From Gammaproteobacteria bacterium (GTDB lineage Bacteria > Pseudomonadota > Gammaproteobacteria > Pseudomonadales > Azotimanducaceae): a DNA stretch of 38,765 bases. Every line of letters begins with the position of its first letter. Position 1 is the first letter of the stretch. Location of the stretch: the NCBI GenBank assembly GCA_026705345.1, contig JAPPAV010000065.1:1-38765 (forward strand). Reading direction: 5' to 3'. A program made the translations under genes and the position numbers. This document shows positions 1 to 8,742 of the stretch, piece after piece. Under the pieces are notes generated by a model. It worked only from the letters and a program-made list of their open reading frames with translations. It had not been told where the DNA came from and made no database searches.

Positions 1-2
1 TG

Positions 3-1019
3 GCGCCATCCAAAAACTTCACGGCTATCGACGCCGACTCGGACCTGGAACTGGGCGAGTACCTCGCCGTGGAACGTTGGTTGGCCACCGAGGCACCGGA
101 GCCCGGCGAAGTGCACGCCGCCCGCTCGGTCGACTTCGACAGTTTGTCGATTGCCACCGACCGCTGGCGCGTCCTCGCCAGCCACGCAGGCGAGTTCGAG
201 GTCGCCAAGGAGGCCCGGGCGGCCGCCGCTTCCGCCACTAGCCGGATCCACATGGGAAACGACCTCGTGCCATTGCGTATGGACTCCGGCGACCTCATCA
301 GCCTGCATCGGGTCGAGGACGAAGCAACCGCCCGGATCTGGGAGCAGGCCCCACCCCTTTTCGCTTCCGCTCGACACCGGGTCGAAGTGGACCGGCCGAT
401 AGGGAACCCGCGAGGCCTGAAACGCCTGGTGGTTGCCGTCGACGGCGACCACGGTCCGGCCATCGATTGGCCGGGCGCGATGGGCACCGGCACGCTCTCG
501 GCCGAAGCCGACCCGCGCAGACCGGCGACCGACGCCGAACTCGATGCGGCCAGGGCGGCGACGGTCAACTATCCGGCAAATGCACCCGAAGTCCGCGATC
601 TGGCGAATCGCGCAATGGGGCATCTCGAGGACGCGCGACAAAAGGCCAACGCGCTGACCTTGTTCGTGCACCACCACCTGCGCTACAGCGACACCGCCGG
701 AGGACGTACCGTATTCGATACCATCCGCGACAGGAGCGGTGACTGCACCGAGTTTGCAGACCTCTACACGACCTTGGCACGTGCCGCGGGTCTTCCGGCG
801 CGCACGGTCATCGGTCTCGCCTATCTGGGCGACTCGCAGGCTTTCGGGTTGCACGCCTGGAACGAGGTCGCCATCGAAGGAGCCTGGCGCGGCGTGGATC
901 CAACCTGGGGTGAAACCCGAATCGGCGCAACCCACTTCCCACTGCCAAGCCACGGCGCCTTGACCGCGATTGCGCGACTTCCCCAGCTTCGATTCCGAAT
1001 CGTCGAAACGGCGTATTGA
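3..1019 (+). CDS. Transglutaminase-like domain protein (5' partial)
   Basis: The frame is open from the left edge, so the true start lies outside the window; the first start-like codon inside is GTG at 69. The C-terminal half carries a transglutaminase-like (papain-type) core with a visible triad. Numbered from the GTG, these are Cys226 in GDCTEFA, His262 in LHAWNEV and Asp277 in VDPTWGE, in the usual order and spacing. The N-terminal part has no motif I recognise. Members of this superfamily include peptidases, amidases and cross-linking enzymes, so the substrate cannot be named. No signal peptide can be judged because the N-terminus is missing. The next gene begins about 80 bp downstream on the same strand. 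Confidence 0.85.
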   Translation, partial: APSKNFTAIDADSDLELGEYLAVERWLATEAPEPGEVHAARSVDFDSLSIATDRWRVLASHAGEFEVAKEARAAAASATSRIHMGNDLVPLRMDSGDLISLHRVEDEATARIWEQAPPLFASARHRVEVDRPIGNPRGLKRLVVAVDGDHGPAIDWPGAMGTGTLSAEADPRRPATDAELDAARAATVNYPANAPEVRDLANRAMGHLEDARQKANALTLFVHHHLRYSDTAGGRTVFDTIRDRSGDCTEFADLYTTLARAAGLPARTVIGLAYLGDSQAFGLHAWNEVAIEGAWRGVDPTWGETRIGATHFPLPSHGALTAIARLPQLRFRIVETAY

Positions 1020-1100
1020 GCCCGGCGGACCACCGCCCCGACGACGCGCCGGTTCGTTGGAGGCTATGATGGTTGGCTTGCCAGATAGAGGGAAGCGTCA

Positions 1101-2102
1101 ATGAAGTCACGGGAAGTCGTACTCGCCAACCGCCCGGTCGGGATGCCGAGGGTCGAGGATTTCGCAATCCGCGAGGTGGAACTACCGGATCCGAGCGCCG
1201 GCGAAGTGCTCGTGCGGAATGTCTGCATGTCGGTCGATCCCTATATGCGGGGCCGCATGATCGACCGCAAGTCCTACACCTCGCCGTTCGCCGTCGGAGA
1301 GACGCTTACCGGCGGTGCCATCGGTCGCGTGGAACGCTCCAATCACACCGACCTCAAGGAAGGGGAGTACGTCGAGTCCCACCTCGGCTGGCGGGAAGCG
1401 TTCGTCGCGAAGGACGCCGGCGTACGCCGCTTAGGCAATCTCGAAGCGCCCGCCTCCGCCTATCTCGGCATCCTTGGCATGCCGGGCATGACCGCCTACG
1501 TGGGTCTTCTCGAAGTCGCCGAGCTCGCCGAGGGGGAATCCGTATTCGTCTCGGGGGCGGCCGGCGCGGTGGGCAGCGCCGTCGGCCAGATCGCCAAGAT
1601 CAAGGGATGCAGGGTCGTGGGCAGCGCCGGCAGTGCCGAGAAGGTCCGCCACCTTACCGAGGATCTCGGCTTCGACCACGCCTTCGACTACCACGACGGT
1701 CACCTCGAGCGGCAGGTCTTCGAGGGCGCCCAGCAGGGGATCGACGTTTATTTCGACAACGTCGGAGGCGACCACCTGCAGGCCGCGCTGAACTGCATGC
1801 GCCCCAACGGCCGACTCGCCTTGTGCGGGGCCATCGCCCAATACAATGCGACGGCTCTAGTTTCGGGCCCCAACAATCTCGCCATCGCGATCGGCATGGG
1901 GCTCACCCTGCGCGGCTTCATCGTGTCGAACTTCAACCACCTCCGCCAAGACTTCATGCGTGACATGGCCGCGTGGGTAGCCAGCGGGGAAGTGAAGTAC
2001 CGCGAGACCACGTTCGACGGCATCGACAAGGCACCGGAAGCGTTCATCGGCCTGTTCACCGGCGCCAACACCGGGAAGATGGTCGTAAAGCTGGGAGCAT
2101 GA
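1101..2102 (+). CDS. NADP-dependent medium-chain oxidoreductase, CurA/leukotriene B4 dehydrogenase-like
   Basis: This 333-residue protein has the length and layout of the zinc-independent MDR branch that includes CurA and prostaglandin/leukotriene reductases. These enzymes reduce C=C bonds of alpha,beta-unsaturated carbonyls with NADPH. The N-terminal catalytic domain has the family hallmark [10 protein letters not shown] near residue 45. The Rossmann fold has a glycine-rich loop, [13 protein letters not shown], from about residue 151. No zinc-binding cysteine cluster is seen. The ATG at 1101 follows a GAGGGA ribosome site. The downstream GMC flavoprotein starts 13 bp after the stop, which suggests one transcript. 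The exact substrate is unknown. Confidence 0.9.
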   Translation: MKSREVVLANRPVGMPRVEDFAIREVELPDPSAGEVLVRNVCMSVDPYMRGRMIDRKSYTSPFAVGETLTGGAIGRVERSNHTDLKEGEYVESHLGWREAFVAKDAGVRRLGNLEAPASAYLGILGMPGMTAYVGLLEVAELAEGESVFVSGAAGAVGSAVGQIAKIKGCRVVGSAGSAEKVRHLTEDLGFDHAFDYHDGHLERQVFEGAQQGIDVYFDNVGGDHLQAALNCMRPNGRLALCGAIAQYNATALVSGPNNLAIAIGMGLTLRGFIVSNFNHLRQDFMRDMAAWVASGEVKYRETTFDGIDKAPEAFIGLFTGANTGKMVVKLGA

Positions 2103-2115
2103 GAACCGGCTGTCC

Positions 2116-3717
2116 TTGAGGGACTACGACTACATCGTTGTCGGCGCGGGTACGGCCGGTTGCGTACTCGCCAACCGGCTGACTGCGTGTGGCCGTTTCA
2201 ACGTGTTACTCGTGGAGGCAGGCGGCAAGGACGACTATTTCTGGATCGACATACCGGTCGGCTATCTCTACACCATCGGCAATCCCCGCACGGACTGGTG
2301 CTACCGAACCGAGCCCGAAGCCGGTCTGAACGGTCGGTCCATCGGCTATGCCCGCGGAAAGGTGCTCGGCGGCTGCTCGTCCATCAACGCCATGATCTAC
2401 ATGCGCGGCCAGGCGAGCGACTACGACCACTGGGCGCAACTCGGCAACCGCGGCTGGTCCTGGGACGACGTCCTGCCCGTGTTCCGTCAAAGCGAGGACT
2501 ACCAGCACGGGGCCAACGAATACCACGGCGCCGGCGGTGAACTGCGCGTGGAGGAACGTCGGGTCAACTGGGAGATCCTGGATGCCTGGCGCGAGGCCGC
2601 CGCCGAATGCGGGATTCCGAAGATCGACGAGTTCAACCGCGGCGACAACTTCGGCTGTGCGTACTTCCAGGTGAACCAGCGCCGTGGGCGGCGTTGGAGC
2701 GGCACCAAGGCGTTCCTTCGGCCCGCGCTGAGACGAGCGAATCTCGACATCATGACCAACGCCCAGGTTCACCGTATCGAGTTCCATGGACGACGGGCAG
2801 TTGGCGTCGGCCTCGAGGCACGCCCGGACGGCCTACGATCGATCCGAGCGCATCGGGAAGTGTTGCTGGCCGCCGGATCGATCGGTTCCGTTCAGATCCT
2901 CCAACTCTCGGGCGTCGGTCCCGGACAACTGCTCCACGACCGCGGTGTTGGCGTCGTGCACGATCTTCCCGGAGTCGGGCAAAACCTGCAGGACCACCTT
3001 CAGATTCGCACGATCTACCAGGTCGCCAACACGGTGACACTCAATCGCCGCGCCCGGTCATCGCTCGGCAAAGCGGCCATGGGTCTGGAGTACCTGCTGT
3101 TCCGGACTGGCCCGCTCACCATGCCGCCTTCGCAACTCGGTGCTTTCGCCAAGAGCGACGAGCACCAAGGCGCCGCAAACCTCGAATGGCACGTGCAGCC
3201 CCTTTCCCTCGACGCCTTCGGCCAGCCGCTGCATTCCTTCGACGCCATCACGCCATCCGTCTGCAATCTCCGACCCACCAGCTGCGGCAGCGTTGGCATC
3301 GCCAGCAACTGCATCGTGGATCCACCCCGAATCGCACCGAACTACCTCGCCACGGACGAGGATCGTGCCGTGGCGGTCGAAGGGCTCAAGTTCACGCGCC
3401 GCATCATGCGCGGCAAGGCCCTGCGCGCGTTCGATCCCGTGGAGTGGAAACCCGGCGCCGACTGCACCACGGACGATGCGCTGCTTCACGCCGCCGGCGA
3501 CCTCGGTACGACGATCTTCCACCCGGTCGGCACCTGCCGGATGGGCCGCGACCCGTTGGCCGTGGTAAGCGACCGCCTCAAGGTCCACGGCTGCGACGGC
3601 CTCCGCGTGATCGACGCCTCCGTCATGCCGACCATCACGTCCGGCAACACCAATGCGCCGACCGTGATGATCGCCGAGCAGGGGGCGCGATTCGTGCTCG
3701 ACGACGCTGAGACCTGA
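2116..3717 (+). CDS. GMC-family FAD-dependent oxidoreductase (choline/alcohol dehydrogenase-like)
   Basis: This 533-residue protein fits the usual GMC length. It opens with the FAD dinucleotide fold ([17 protein letters not shown], Gly10-x-Gly12-x-x-Gly15). Both GMC signatures are present: [18 protein letters not shown] near residue 80 and [16 protein letters not shown] near residue 255. The catalytic pair appears to be His469 (HPVGTCRMG) and Asn513 (NTNAPT), spaced 44 residues apart as in choline oxidase. Family members oxidise primary alcohols. The start is a TTG directly before the FAD fold; the ATG overlapping the upstream stop is in another frame and closes quickly. It lies 13 bp behind the MDR reductase. 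The substrate is not determinable. Confidence 0.92.
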   Translation: MRDYDYIVVGAGTAGCVLANRLTACGRFNVLLVEAGGKDDYFWIDIPVGYLYTIGNPRTDWCYRTEPEAGLNGRSIGYARGKVLGGCSSINAMIYMRGQASDYDHWAQLGNRGWSWDDVLPVFRQSEDYQHGANEYHGAGGELRVEERRVNWEILDAWREAAAECGIPKIDEFNRGDNFGCAYFQVNQRRGRRWSGTKAFLRPALRRANLDIMTNAQVHRIEFHGRRAVGVGLEARPDGLRSIRAHREVLLAAGSIGSVQILQLSGVGPGQLLHDRGVGVVHDLPGVGQNLQDHLQIRTIYQVANTVTLNRRARSSLGKAAMGLEYLLFRTGPLTMPPSQLGAFAKSDEHQGAANLEWHVQPLSLDAFGQPLHSFDAITPSVCNLRPTSCGSVGIASNCIVDPPRIAPNYLATDEDRAVAVEGLKFTRRIMRGKALRAFDPVEWKPGADCTTDDALLHAAGDLGTTIFHPVGTCRMGRDPLAVVSDRLKVHGCDGLRVIDASVMPTITSGNTNAPTVMIAEQGARFVLDDAET

Positions 3718-3727
3718 ACTGCGCCGC

Positions 3728-3787
3728 GTAGGGGACGGGCTTGTCCCGTCCCAGCGCGCCCTCCCGGCGCGTTAGGGTCGCCCCTAC
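3728..3787. repeat. REP-like palindromic intergenic element, copy 1 (possible bidirectional terminator)
   Basis: This 60-bp element begins GTAGGGG and ends CCCCTAC, a perfect 7-bp terminal inversion. Inside are two hairpins: GACGGG-cttgt-CCCGTC and CGCGCC-ctccc-GGCGCG. It fills the gap between the converging GMC gene and RND permease gene. Related sequence recurs near 28496 and 34966. A role in ending both transcripts is inferred from position; there is no T-tract. Confidence 0.75.
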
Positions 3788-3796
3788 GATGCGAGG

Positions 3797-6700
3797 TCAA
3801 TTCGCCAGGGATCGTCGACTCGGCGCGAACAACCGTCTGGCGGACTTGGCCAGCGTCGAAGGTGCCCGGCGGATGGCCTGCATGTAGGGCTGATGCGGCA
3901 GCGCCAGCATGGCGGGCGTCGCCACTAGGGTGAGCAGCGTGGCGAAGGTCAGGCCGGAGACGATGGCCTGTGCCAGTGGCACCCAGAACCCCGCCATCTG
4001 ACCCCCGTAGATGATGGTGCGATTGATGAAATCGATGGACAGGTGGCTGGCAAGGGGCAAGAGGCCGCAGACGGTGGTCACCGTGGTCAGCAGCACCGGT
4101 CGGAAGCGCTGCGCCCCGGTGCGGATGATCACGTCGACGGGCCCAAGCTCCGGATGCCGCTCGCGTATGTGGTTGTAGGTGTCGATGAGCACGATGTTGT
4201 TGTTGACGACGATGCCCGCCAGCGCGACCACGCCGACGCCGGTGAGAATCGCGCTGAACGGACTTCCGGTCACCAGGAGGCCGATGAGCACGCCCGCCGT
4301 GGACATGATGACGGCGACGAGGATCAACGCGGCCTGGTAGAGACTGTTGAACTGGGTCACAAGCAGCACGAACATCAGCAACAGGGACATCACCAATGCG
4401 ACGATGATGAAGGCGATGGACTCGGCCTGTTCTTCGTTTGCACCACGGAAGGCGATGTCGACGCGCGAGTCCAACTCCGTCCGCTCGAGCCAGGCCTGGA
4501 TTTCCTCGACCTTGTCGTCGGCGAGCACGCCGGGGGCCACGTTGGCGCGGATGAACATCACCACCCGGCCGTCGATGCGTTCGATGCTGTCGAGGTTGGG
4601 TACCGCCTCGCGCTGCACGAAGTTCGAGATGGGCACGAGGCCCTTGGGCGTGCTGATCTTGAGCTCGTCCAAGGCGCTCAAGCCCCGGGCGCTGGACGGG
4701 TAGCGGACCCGGATGTCCACGGCGTCGTCCGCGGTGTCCGGCCGGTACTCGCCGACCCAGACCCCGTTGGTCACCAACTGAACGGCGACACCCACGAGGG
4801 ATACGTCGGCGTTGTAGAGCGCTGCTTGGGCACGATCGACCCTGAGCTTCCACTCGACGCCCGGCAGGGATCTCGTGTCCTCGATGTCGCGCAAGCCGTC
4901 GACCTCGTTGTCGAGGTAGTCGCGGACCCGGGCCACGACCGGTCCGAGCAGCGCCTTGTCGGACCCGGAAAACTGGATCTGCACCGGTTTGCCGACGGGT
5001 GGCCCGTCTTCGAGTTCCTGCACGTCGACACCGATGCCGGCCAGGTCGGCCGTGCGCGTTCGGACCTCCTCGAGAATCTCCCGACCGCTTAAGCTGCGCT
5101 CGAACTCCTCGTGCATCTCGATGTAGAGCGACCCCACGGTGTCCGAGGCGCTGCTGGAACCGCCCAAGCCCGACATGCCGGCGCCACCACCCGTCTGTGT
5201 CCAGGTGTTGACGCTCTTGATGCCGGGGATGGTGAGCACACGTTGCTCGACCTCCTTCACTAGGGCGAAGGTCTCGAGCGCCGACAGGTTGCCGCGGGCT
5301 CGCACCGACACCTGGGCGTAGGCCGGGTCGGAATCCGAGAAGAAGGTCATGCCGCGCCCAAACTGGCTGTAGGCGAAGAACGACACCGCGAGGATGACGA
5401 GGGTGGCCAGCACCGTTATACCGGCGTGCCGGCAAGTCCTCCGGATGAGCCGGGCGTACATTCCGGTGAAGCCCTTGAGTTCGGTCGGGTCGCCGTCCTC
5501 GAGCTGGCGGAGGGTGTTTCTCAGGCGCTCGTCGCGCGCACTCGCTTTTCCGATCAACGATCCAATGGTCGGTCCGAAAACCAGGGCGTAGAGCAGCGAC
5601 CCCGTCAGCACGAAGAACACGGTGATGGGCAGGTAGCGCATGAACTTGCCGGACACGCCCGGCCAGAAAATGAGCGGCAAAAACGCCGCCAGCGTCGTTG
5701 CCACCGAGGCGGCGACCGGCCAGAACATGCGCGAGGCCGAGGTCGCGTAGGCGTCGCGAGGCGGCATGCCTTCGGCCATCTTGCGGTCGGCGTATTCGGT
5801 GATGACGATCGCGCCGTCGATGAGCATGCCAAGGGCGAGCAGCATGCCGAACATGACCATGAAGTTGAACGAATAGCCGAGCACCCAAACGAAGATCAGT
5901 CCGAACAGGAACGAAACCGGGATCGCGGCACCGACGATCAACCCACTGCGCAGGCCGATGACGGCAACCACCAACACCATGACCAGCGCGAGCGCCGTGA
6001 TGATGTTGCCCTGCAGCTCCGTCACCTGATCGCGCGCGTAGGGCGCCTGGTTCTGGGTGTAGAACAACTCGACGCTGCGCGGTAGCTCTTCGCGATAGGA
6101 CTCTGCGATGGCCACCACCTTGTCGACGGTGTCCACAAGGTTCGCGTTGGCGCGCTTGCCGACGTCGATCGAGATGGTGTCCTTGCCGTTTACCCGGGCG
6201 AAATTGACGCGATCCTTGAAGGTGCGGCGGATTTCCGCAATGTCCGACAGCGTCACCACGGAGTCGCCGTTGGCCTTAACCGGAAGCTCGAAGATGTCGG
6301 CCGCGCGCTCGATGACGCTGGGCACTTTGACGGCCATGCGGCCTGCACCCGTATCGAGGGAGCCGGCGGCGATCAGCCGGTTGTTGCGCACCATCGTGTT
6401 GAGGAGCTCTGCGCTGCCCACTTCGTAGGCCTCCAGCGCGGCGGGGTCGATGACCACCTCGAGCAACTCCTCCCGCTCGCCCTGAAGGTAGGCGTCGAGA
6501 ACCTCGGGAAGCGCTTCGATCTCGTCGCGGAGCTCCTTTGCGATGTTGTAGATGACGCGTTCGTGGACGCCTTCCCCCACCAAGTTGATCTGAACGATGG
6601 AAAACGTGGATGCGCTCACCTCCTCGATGTACGGCTCGTCCGTCGTGGCGGGGAAAGAGGGCCTGGCGCGATCTACCGCGGCGCGCACGTCGTTGAGCGC

Positions 6701-7015
6701 ATCGTCGAGGTCGTAGTCGGCGTCGAATTCCACCGCCAGGCGCGCCATGCCCTGGTAGGCGTAGGCACGAACCTCCTCCACCCCCTCGACCGAACGAAGC
6801 TCCGTTTCCAGGGGCTTGACCAGAAGCCGCGCCGAGTCCTCGGGGGAAATGCCCTCGTGCGGCACGGCGATCAGGAACACGGGCACCTCGATGTTGGGCG
6901 CGGACTCGATGGGAACGGCGATCCGCGCGACGACACCGGCGATGACCACCATCGCCATGAGCAAGAGCGTCGTCCGCGACCGTCGAATCGCGGCTTCGAC
7001 GATCGGATTGGTCAT
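3797..7015 (-). CDS. RND efflux transporter permease (AcrB/HAE family)
   Basis: This 1072-residue protein has the full length of an inner-membrane RND pump. TM1 lies at about residues 13-33 (TLLLMAMVVIAGVVARIAV). A periplasmic porter domain follows (GMARLAVEFDADYDLDDALNDV, family-typical), then a TM bundle with LALGMLIDGAIV, a second porter half and TM10 with GIVVNNNIVLID. In AcrB-type pumps the proton relay has two adjacent aspartates and a lysine. Here the first Asp (D400) is kept, the second position is Gly401, and the TM10 lysine position is Asn, so the relay is non-classical. The ATG overlaps the upstream membrane-fusion gene's stop (ATGA, 7012-7015), which indicates translational coupling. 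No outer-membrane channel gene is in the window. The substrate is unknown. Confidence 0.95.
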   Translation of the reverse strand: MTNPIVEAAIRRSRTTLLLMAMVVIAGVVARIAVPIESAPNIEVPVFLIAVPHEGISPEDSARLLVKPLETELRSVEGVEEVRAYAYQGMARLAVEFDADYDLDDALNDVRAAVDRARPSFPATTDEPYIEEVSASTFSIVQINLVGEGVHERVIYNIAKELRDEIEALPEVLDAYLQGEREELLEVVIDPAALEAYEVGSAELLNTMVRNNRLIAAGSLDTGAGRMAVKVPSVIERAADIFELPVKANGDSVVTLSDIAEIRRTFKDRVNFARVNGKDTISIDVGKRANANLVDTVDKVVAIAESYREELPRSVELFYTQNQAPYARDQVTELQGNIITALALVMVLVVAVIGLRSGLIVGAAIPVSFLFGLIFVWVLGYSFNFMVMFGMLLALGMLIDGAIVITEYADRKMAEGMPPRDAYATSASRMFWPVAASVATTLAAFLPLIFWPGVSGKFMRYLPITVFFVLTGSLLYALVFGPTIGSLIGKASARDERLRNTLRQLEDGDPTELKGFTGMYARLIRRTCRHAGITVLATLVILAVSFFAYSQFGRGMTFFSDSDPAYAQVSVRARGNLSALETFALVKEVEQRVLTIPGIKSVNTWTQTGGGAGMSGLGGSSSASDTVGSLYIEMHEEFERSLSGREILEEVRTRTADLAGIGVDVQELEDGPPVGKPVQIQFSGSDKALLGPVVARVRDYLDNEVDGLRDIEDTRSLPGVEWKLRVDRAQAALYNADVSLVGVAVQLVTNGVWVGEYRPDTADDAVDIRVRYPSSARGLSALDELKISTPKGLVPISNFVQREAVPNLDSIERIDGRVVMFIRANVAPGVLADDKVEEIQAWLERTELDSRVDIAFRGANEEQAESIAFIIVALVMSLLLMFVLLVTQFNSLYQAALILVAVIMSTAGVLIGLLVTGSPFSAILTGVGVVALAGIVVNNNIVLIDTYNHIRERHPELGPVDVIIRTGAQRFRPVLLTTVTTVCGLLPLASHLSIDFINRTIIYGGQMAGFWVPLAQAIVSGLTFATLLTLVATPAMLALPHQPYMQAIRRAPSTLAKSARRLFAPSRRSLAN

Positions 7016-8184
7016 GACGGTTCGGGGGCGCCGGCCTCCCCGCGGGCGAGAGCGGGCGGCGCGTCGGCGCCACCTTCCGCCCCGGCCGCCCCGGGGCCGT
7101 TGGGCATCATCACGGAGACAAGCTCGCCGGCGGAGACGAATTCCTGGCCCACCGTGATCAACGTGGTTTGCCGGGGCAGGCCAGTGACCCAGACGCCGTC
7201 GCGGTCGTCGGCGACGACTTCCACAAGGCGGAACTCAACGCGGTAATCGGCGCCGATGATCCGAACCCCCAACTGGCCCTCGTCATCGAGCGCGAATACC
7301 GCCGGCGTAATCTTGTGCGCAAGCAACTCGCCGACGCGGATGTCGATCTCCGCGGTGACGCCGCTGCGTAGCCGGGAGTCCGCGTTCGGGACCGTGACCT
7401 CGACACGGTATGTCCGAGTTCCCGGATCGGCTTCATAGCCGACGAAACTGATCGTCCCGCTGACCTCGGCACCCGTGGACAGCCGACCCGTGGCCGGCGA
7501 ACCCACCGCGAGGCGGTCCGCGTTCCGCTCGGTGACCTGACCGATGAGCAGCATCGGGTCGAGATCGACGATACGCGCGCATGGCGTGCCCAACTGGGCG
7601 TAGTCGCCCACCTCGAGTTGGACGTCCTCCACGACTCCCTCGAACGGTGCGCGAACGTAGATCCTGTCGAGATCCAGGGTGGCGGCGTCGAATCGCGCCT
7701 CGGCACTCGCGAGCGTCGCCCGGGCCCGCGCGATGGCCGTCTCCGACTGCAGGCCTCGATCCTTGAGCTTGAGGCTGCCGGCATGCTCCAAGCGCGCCTG
7801 GTTGACGTCTTGCTCACCCTCTTCGACGCGGGATCGACGATCCTCTTCGGCGATCTGGCAAAGCAGGTCGCCCGACGCGACCGCATCGCCTCGCTCGACG
7901 GGCCGGGCGACCACGCGGCCGCTCGTCTCCGCGCGGACCACGACGGTGCGTTTGTTCTCCGTGCGCCCACGCAGGGTCAACAGTTCCGGCCGGAGGGTGG
8001 CGTGGATCGTCCGCGCTCGCACGGGCGTTGGGGTTTCCGGGTCCGAGGCCTGGACGGACCGCCCGTTGGCCTCGGCCAGCGGCGGGTGTTCGGAAACCCG
8101 GTCCTGGGCCGTCAGGTAACCGGACAGCAGCCAGATTCCAATGGCCACGGTTATGACTAGGGCGGTGATATAGGTGCCGCGCAT
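7012..8184 (-). CDS. RND efflux periplasmic adaptor (membrane-fusion protein, HlyD/AcrA-like)
   Basis: The protein has about 390 residues. The ATG at 8184 puts one hydrophobic anchor (YITALVITVAIGIWLLSGYL) right at the N-terminus; a GTG at 8223 would add 13 unlikely residues. The following parts are typical of adaptors: a lipoyl-like half (VVVRAETSGRVVARPVERGDAVASGDLLCQI), an alpha-hairpin with coiled-coil character, the second lipoyl half (IYVRAPFEGVVEDVQLEVGDYAQLGTPCARI) and a beta-barrel domain (VGSPATGRLSTGAEVSGTI). It would link the RND permease to an outer-membrane channel encoded elsewhere. It is divergent from the BlaI-type regulator; the shared 162-bp gap holds a BlaI-type dyad, so co-regulation is possible. 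Confidence 0.93.
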   Translation of the reverse strand: MRGTYITALVITVAIGIWLLSGYLTAQDRVSEHPPLAEANGRSVQASDPETPTPVRARTIHATLRPELLTLRGRTENKRTVVVRAETSGRVVARPVERGDAVASGDLLCQIAEEDRRSRVEEGEQDVNQARLEHAGSLKLKDRGLQSETAIARARATLASAEARFDAATLDLDRIYVRAPFEGVVEDVQLEVGDYAQLGTPCARIVDLDPMLLIGQVTERNADRLAVGSPATGRLSTGAEVSGTISFVGYEADPGTRTYRVEVTVPNADSRLRSGVTAEIDIRVGELLAHKITPAVFALDDEGQLGVRIIGADYRVEFRLVEVVADDRDGVWVTGLPRQTTLITVGQEFVSAGELVSVMMPNGPGAAGAEGGADAPPALARGEAGAPEPS

Positions 8185-8283
8185 AGGGAGTAGTGGGGTG
8201 GAGTCGGCGGCGAAAAATACCACATGATCCCGACGAACGCCTCAAGACGATCGGCGCGTCGCCGTAGGTACGTGCCAAGACCG

Positions 8284-8334
8284 TTGACACGGGTGTCGCT
8301 TAATGTCTACAGTTGTAGATTATTTACATCAGTA
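8284..8334 (+). promoter_or_regulatory. Promoter overlapped by BlaI/MecI-type operator dyads
   Basis: A perfect -35 TTGACA (8284-8289) is followed after 18 bp by a -10-like TACAGT (8308-8313). The -10 lies inside the dyad CTACAGTTGTAG (8307-8318, extendable by one pair each side), which fits the TACA-NN-TGTA core bound by BlaI/MecI repressors. A second, one-mismatch copy, TACATCAGTA (8325-8334), is centred 17 bp downstream. Bound repressor would occlude the promoter of the blaI-M56-tlpA operon. It may also affect the divergent adaptor/RND genes. Confidence 0.75.
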
Positions 8335-8346
8335 GAGCTACTCGCC

Positions 8347-8742
8347 GTGAAACTATCTGAATTCGAACTGGACGTGATGCAGCTCTTTTGGCGCAACGAC
8401 GAGTGTTCTGCGCCGGCGGTGCATGAAGCCGTACGCCTAACGCGCAATGTCGCGTACACGACGGTGAAAACGGTCATAGACCGCCTAGAGCGAAAGGGAG
8501 TCCTCAAAAGAGTCCGGCAGAACGGCAGAACCATCTTCTACAGCGCGGCAATCTCGGTCGATGTGGTCCAGCAGTCGATGCTCAAGCGCTTCGTGGCCCA
8601 TGTGTTCGCCGGGGACCGGCGACCGATGATGAACTTCCTGTTGCGTGACGAGGTGTTGAGCGCCGAGGAAATCCGATACCTCGACGACCTTCTGACAGCC
8701 CAACGCCAACAGCAAGACCAGTCTGCCGGAGGAGAAAAGTGA
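8347..8742 (+). CDS. BlaI/MecI/CopY-family transcriptional repressor
   Basis: From a GTG at 8347 the protein has 131 residues, normal for BlaI/MecI. It begins VKLSEFELDVMQLFW, matching the start of the family's winged helix. The recognition region includes NVAYTTVKTVIDRLERKGVLKR, the hallmark of BlaI/MecI DNA-binding domains. The C-terminal part (LLRDEVLSAEEIRYLDDLL) is the dimerisation segment. The frame is open upstream to 8224, but that extension covers the promoter and operator, so 8347 is preferred; AGAG lies about 9 nt upstream. It overlaps the next gene, an M56 peptidase, by one base, the classic repressor/antirepressor pairing. Autoregulation through the dyad at 8307 is likely. Confidence 0.92.
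   Translation: MKLSEFELDVMQLFWRNDECSAPAVHEAVRLTRNVAYTTVKTVIDRLERKGVLKRVRQNGRTIFYSAAISVDVVQQSMLKRFVAHVFAGDRRPMMNFLLRDEVLSAEEIRYLDDLLTAQRQQQDQSAGGEK

Noticed and set aside
3486-5888. 800-codon open frame on the minus strand over the RND permease
   Set aside because: Arg/His-rich shadow of the permease in another frame; the permease frame has full domain structure.
8224-8346. Upstream extension of the BlaI-like repressor
   Set aside because: It would cover the TTGACA promoter and operator dyad; homologues start at the residue encoded at 8347.
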